Shown one piece after another: positions 14,256 through 16,011 of a stretch of DNA of 16,011 nucleotides; the first letter of the stretch is position 1, and the number at the start of each line of letters is the position of its first letter. The stretch is from JBDRGD01 sp043818095 (GTDB lineage: Bacteria > Chloroflexota > Dehalococcoidia > Dehalococcoidales > RBG-16-60-22): assembly GCA_043818095.1 (NCBI GenBank), contig JBDRGD010000097.1, positions 1-16,011 of the forward strand, read 5' to 3'. The translations under genes and the position numbers were made by a program. The notes under the pieces were generated by a model, which did no database searches, was not told where the DNA came from, and saw nothing but the letters and a program-made list of their open reading frames with translations.

Positions 14256-15028
14256 ATGAACTCCTTCATCCGCGTGGCGATGTCCGGCGCCGATGTCAGC
14301 GCCTCGCCGATAAGCACCGCATCCACTCCCAGTTCCCGGAGGCGTTCAATATCCGCCCGGTTTTTAATGCCGCTCTCGCTGACAACGACACGGTCCTCGG
14401 GCACTAGGGGGCGCAGTCGCGCCGTCGTCGCCGTATCGACCCGGAAAGTCTTCAGGTCGCGGTTGTTGATGCCGATAATGCGCGCGCCGGACTTCAAAGC
14501 AATTTCCATCTCCGGCTCGTCGTGCACCTCCACCAGGCAGTCCATGCCCAGTTCCCGGCTGAGACTGAGCAGCTCGGAAAGCTGCTCCGGAGCCAGCATG
14601 GCGACGATGAGCAGGATGCTGTCCGCGCGGAAAGCCCGGGCTTCATAGACCTGATAAGGGTCGTAAATGAAGTCCTTGCGGAGGAGGGGCGGTGACGTTT
14701 CCCCCAGAGCCTCTCGGATGTTTTGCAGATAATCGAGCCTGCCCTGAAAATAGTGCGGCTCGGTGAGGACGGAAATGGCCGCGGCGCCGTTCTCCGCATA
14801 AGTCCGGGCGATATCCACGGGGTCGAAATCGGCGCGAATGAGCCCGCGGGATGGCGAGGCCTTCTTGACCTCGGCAATCAAACGGAGGCGTTCTCCCCGC
14901 AGCGCGGCCGCCAGGGAGCGCGGTGCGGGCTGATTTTCCGCTTTCCGGCGGATTTCAGAAAGGGGAACGGCCCGCTGGCGCGCGGTGAGCTCCGCGGCAT
15001 TATCCGCGACGATTCTTTCCAGAATCAT
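14252..15028 (-). CDS. trpC: Indole-3-glycerol phosphate synthase
   Basis: 258 residues, ATG 15028 with AGGAG 4 nt upstream, overlapping the trpD stop as ATGA. It closes the indole ring, producing indole-3-glycerol phosphate with loss of CO2. The catalytic residues known from the Sulfolobus enzyme are all in place: E53 and K55 in AEVKKASPSRG (52-62), K118 in LLRKDF, E167 in LVEVHDE, N188 in GINNRDL, and E218 and S219 in VSESGI. The substrate-loop SVLTEPHYFQG (86-96) is intact. It is separate from trpF, not fused as in enteric bacteria. Cytoplasmic; between trpD and trpF in a coupled operon. Confidence 0.97.
   Translation of the reverse strand: MILERIVADNAAELTARQRAVPLSEIRRKAENQPAPRSLAAALRGERLRLIAEVKKASPSRGLIRADFDPVDIARTYAENGAAAISVLTEPHYFQGRLDYLQNIREALGETSPPLLRKDFIYDPYQVYEARAFRADSILLIVAMLAPEQLSELLSLSRELGMDCLVEVHDEPEMEIALKSGARIIGINNRDLKTFRVDTATTARLRPLVPEDRVVVSESGIKNRADIERLRELGVDAVLIGEALTSAPDIATRMKEFI
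14261..14266 (-). promoter_or_regulatory. Ribosome binding site deciding the TTG start of trpF
   Basis: AAGGAG on the minus strand, inside the end of trpC, with a 5-nt spacer to TTG 14255. No ATG or GTG start fits the conserved KICG position, so this site fixes the rare TTG start. Confidence 0.75.
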
Positions 15029-16011
15029 GCTTCTCCTGTAGCGGCGCTCCGGGAGAATTTTACGAGCTGCTCCATCTTCGTTTTTGCCTTGCCTTTAGCG
15101 ATGACCTCCCCGGCGAGGGCGACGCCTTCCGCCAGGGTAGCCGCTTTGCCCCCCGCCACCAGCACCGCGGCGGCGTTGGCGATGACGGCATCGGACTTGG
15201 GGCCGGGGGCACCGCTCAGAATCTGCCGCATGGTCTCCGCGTTCTCCGCGGCGGTCCCGCCGCGCAGGCTTTCCAGGTCGGCGCGGGGCAGGCCCAAGTC
15301 TTCCGGGCTGATTTCATAGCTGTTGATGCCGTTGTCCCTGAGCTCGGAGACCCGCGTTTTGCCGGTAACGGTGATTTCGTCCAGCCCGTCCTCGCCGTGG
15401 ACGACGAGAGCATGCTCACAGCCGAGTTCCTGGAGGGCGCTCGCCATCTTCGGGACGAGTTCCGCCACGGCAACACCCAGCACCTGCGCTTTTGCCCCGG
15501 CGGGGTTGGTGAGGGGGCCGAGAATGTTGAAGACGGTGCGGATGCCGATTTCCCGGCGGGGCGCACCGGCGTACTTCATCGCCGGATGAAACGTCTGGGC
15601 GAACATGAAGCCGATGCCTACCTTTTCCAGGCAGCGCTGCACCCGCCCGGCATCGAGGTCGATTTTTACGCCCAGCGCTTCGAGGACATCGGCGCTGCCG
15701 CACTTGCTGCTCATGGCGCGGTTGCCGTGCTTGGCGACTTTCAGCCCCGCCCCCGCCGCGATGAACGCCGCGGCGGTGGAGATATTGAAGGTCCCCGTCC
15801 CGTCGCCGCCGGTGCCGCAGGTGTCCACCACCGGCCCGCTGACGCTGACCGGGACGGCTTTCGCCCGCATCGTCCTCGCCAGGCCGACGATTTCCCCGAC
15901 GGTCTCTCCCTTTATCCGCAGCGCGGTCACGAAGGCGCCGAACTGCGCCGGGGTAGCCTCGCCCTGCATGATTTCCTCCATTACCGCCGCCGCTTCCTCC
16001 GTGGTCAGCGA
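15025..16011 (-). CDS. trpD: Anthranilate phosphoribosyltransferase (5' partial)
   Basis: The frame is open to the window edge: ten codons (SLTTEEAAAV) precede the Met at 15981 and match the family's N-terminal helix, so that Met is internal and about 10-20 residues are missing. It transfers phosphoribose from PRPP to anthranilate. The PRPP/Mg motif GTGGDGTGTFNIST, KHGNRAMSSKCGSADVLEALG-type loop (normally KHGNRxxSSxxGSAD), FNILGPLTNPA and VHGEDGLDE are all present. It is followed by trpC with an ATGA overlap. trpG and trpE probably lie upstream, outside the window. The lone TrpD domain shows no fusion to TrpG in the visible part. Confidence 0.97.
   Translation of the reverse strand, partial: SLTTEEAAAVMEEIMQGEATPAQFGAFVTALRIKGETVGEIVGLARTMRAKAVPVSVSGPVVDTCGTGGDGTGTFNISTAAAFIAAGAGLKVAKHGNRAMSSKCGSADVLEALGVKIDLDAGRVQRCLEKVGIGFMFAQTFHPAMKYAGAPRREIGIRTVFNILGPLTNPAGAKAQVLGVAVAELVPKMASALQELGCEHALVVHGEDGLDEITVTGKTRVSELRDNGINSYEISPEDLGLPRADLESLRGGTAAENAETMRQILSGAPGPKSDAVIANAAAVLVAGGKAATLAEGVALAGEVIAKGKAKTKMEQLVKFSRSAATGEA

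Noticed and set aside
13035..14648. A 537-residue plus-strand open frame across trpF/trpC and the FemAB-like gene
   Set aside because: It is antisense to three well-supported genes and has no family motif.
15025..15981. Met at 15981 as the true start of trpD
   Set aside because: The frame stays open to the window edge and the ten upstream codons encode the conserved N-terminal helix, so the gene is cut by the window.

Overview
The window is about 16 kb of gene-dense, GC-rich (roughly 60%) bacterial DNA with no rRNA, tRNA, CRISPR or insertion sequence that I can see. The gene content points to a strict anaerobe, probably of the Dehalococcoidia/Chloroflexota type. The pointers are a very large acyl-CoA dehydratase activase fusion, an MmgE/PrpD protein, iron-sulfur NADH-dehydrogenase-like subunits, a LmbE-type deacetylase and an MshA/sucrose-phosphate-synthase-like glycosyltransferase. 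The lineage is an inference from protein style, not a search result.

Layout. (1) Positions 1-1832, plus strand: the end of a NuoF-like diaphorase subunit with a C-terminal ferredoxin domain, followed by a HoxU/NuoG-N-like subunit. Together they form an NADH-handling electron module whose catalytic partners lie outside the window. (2) 1829-7511, minus strand: a 1416-residue protein with two complete activase domains joined to a 2-hydroxyacyl-CoA dehydratase-like region, then an MmgE/PrpD protein 7 bp downstream. A promoter with a consensus -10 lies inside nested inverted repeats at 7541-7637. (3) 7663-8685, minus: an orphan response regulator with a degenerate HD-GYP output domain. (4) 8974-9615, plus: a glyoxalase-II-like metallo-beta-lactamase-fold hydrolase. 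(5) 9612-11305: a PIG-L/LmbE deacetylase (minus) and a double-GNAT acetyltransferase (plus) diverging from a mirror-symmetric 7-bp inverted repeat. (6) 11302-16011, minus: trpD-trpC-trpF, then a FemAB/BioF2-type acyltransferase and a GT4 glycosyltransferase, most joined by 4-bp start/stop overlaps.

How they may work together. The trp genes give three consecutive steps of tryptophan synthesis; trpB and trpA do not follow. The GT4, PIG-L and tandem-GNAT proteins resemble in kind the MshA, MshB and MshD steps of mycothiol synthesis, and a thioester-hydrolase-like protein is adjacent, but no cysteine ligase is present, so a thiol or glycolipid pathway is only a hypothesis. The activase megaprotein and PrpD protein probably act on acyl-CoA or hydroxy-acid substrates that are unknown. 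All three tail-to-tail gene pairs overlap by exactly 4 bp at their stop codons, leaving no room for a conventional terminator between them.
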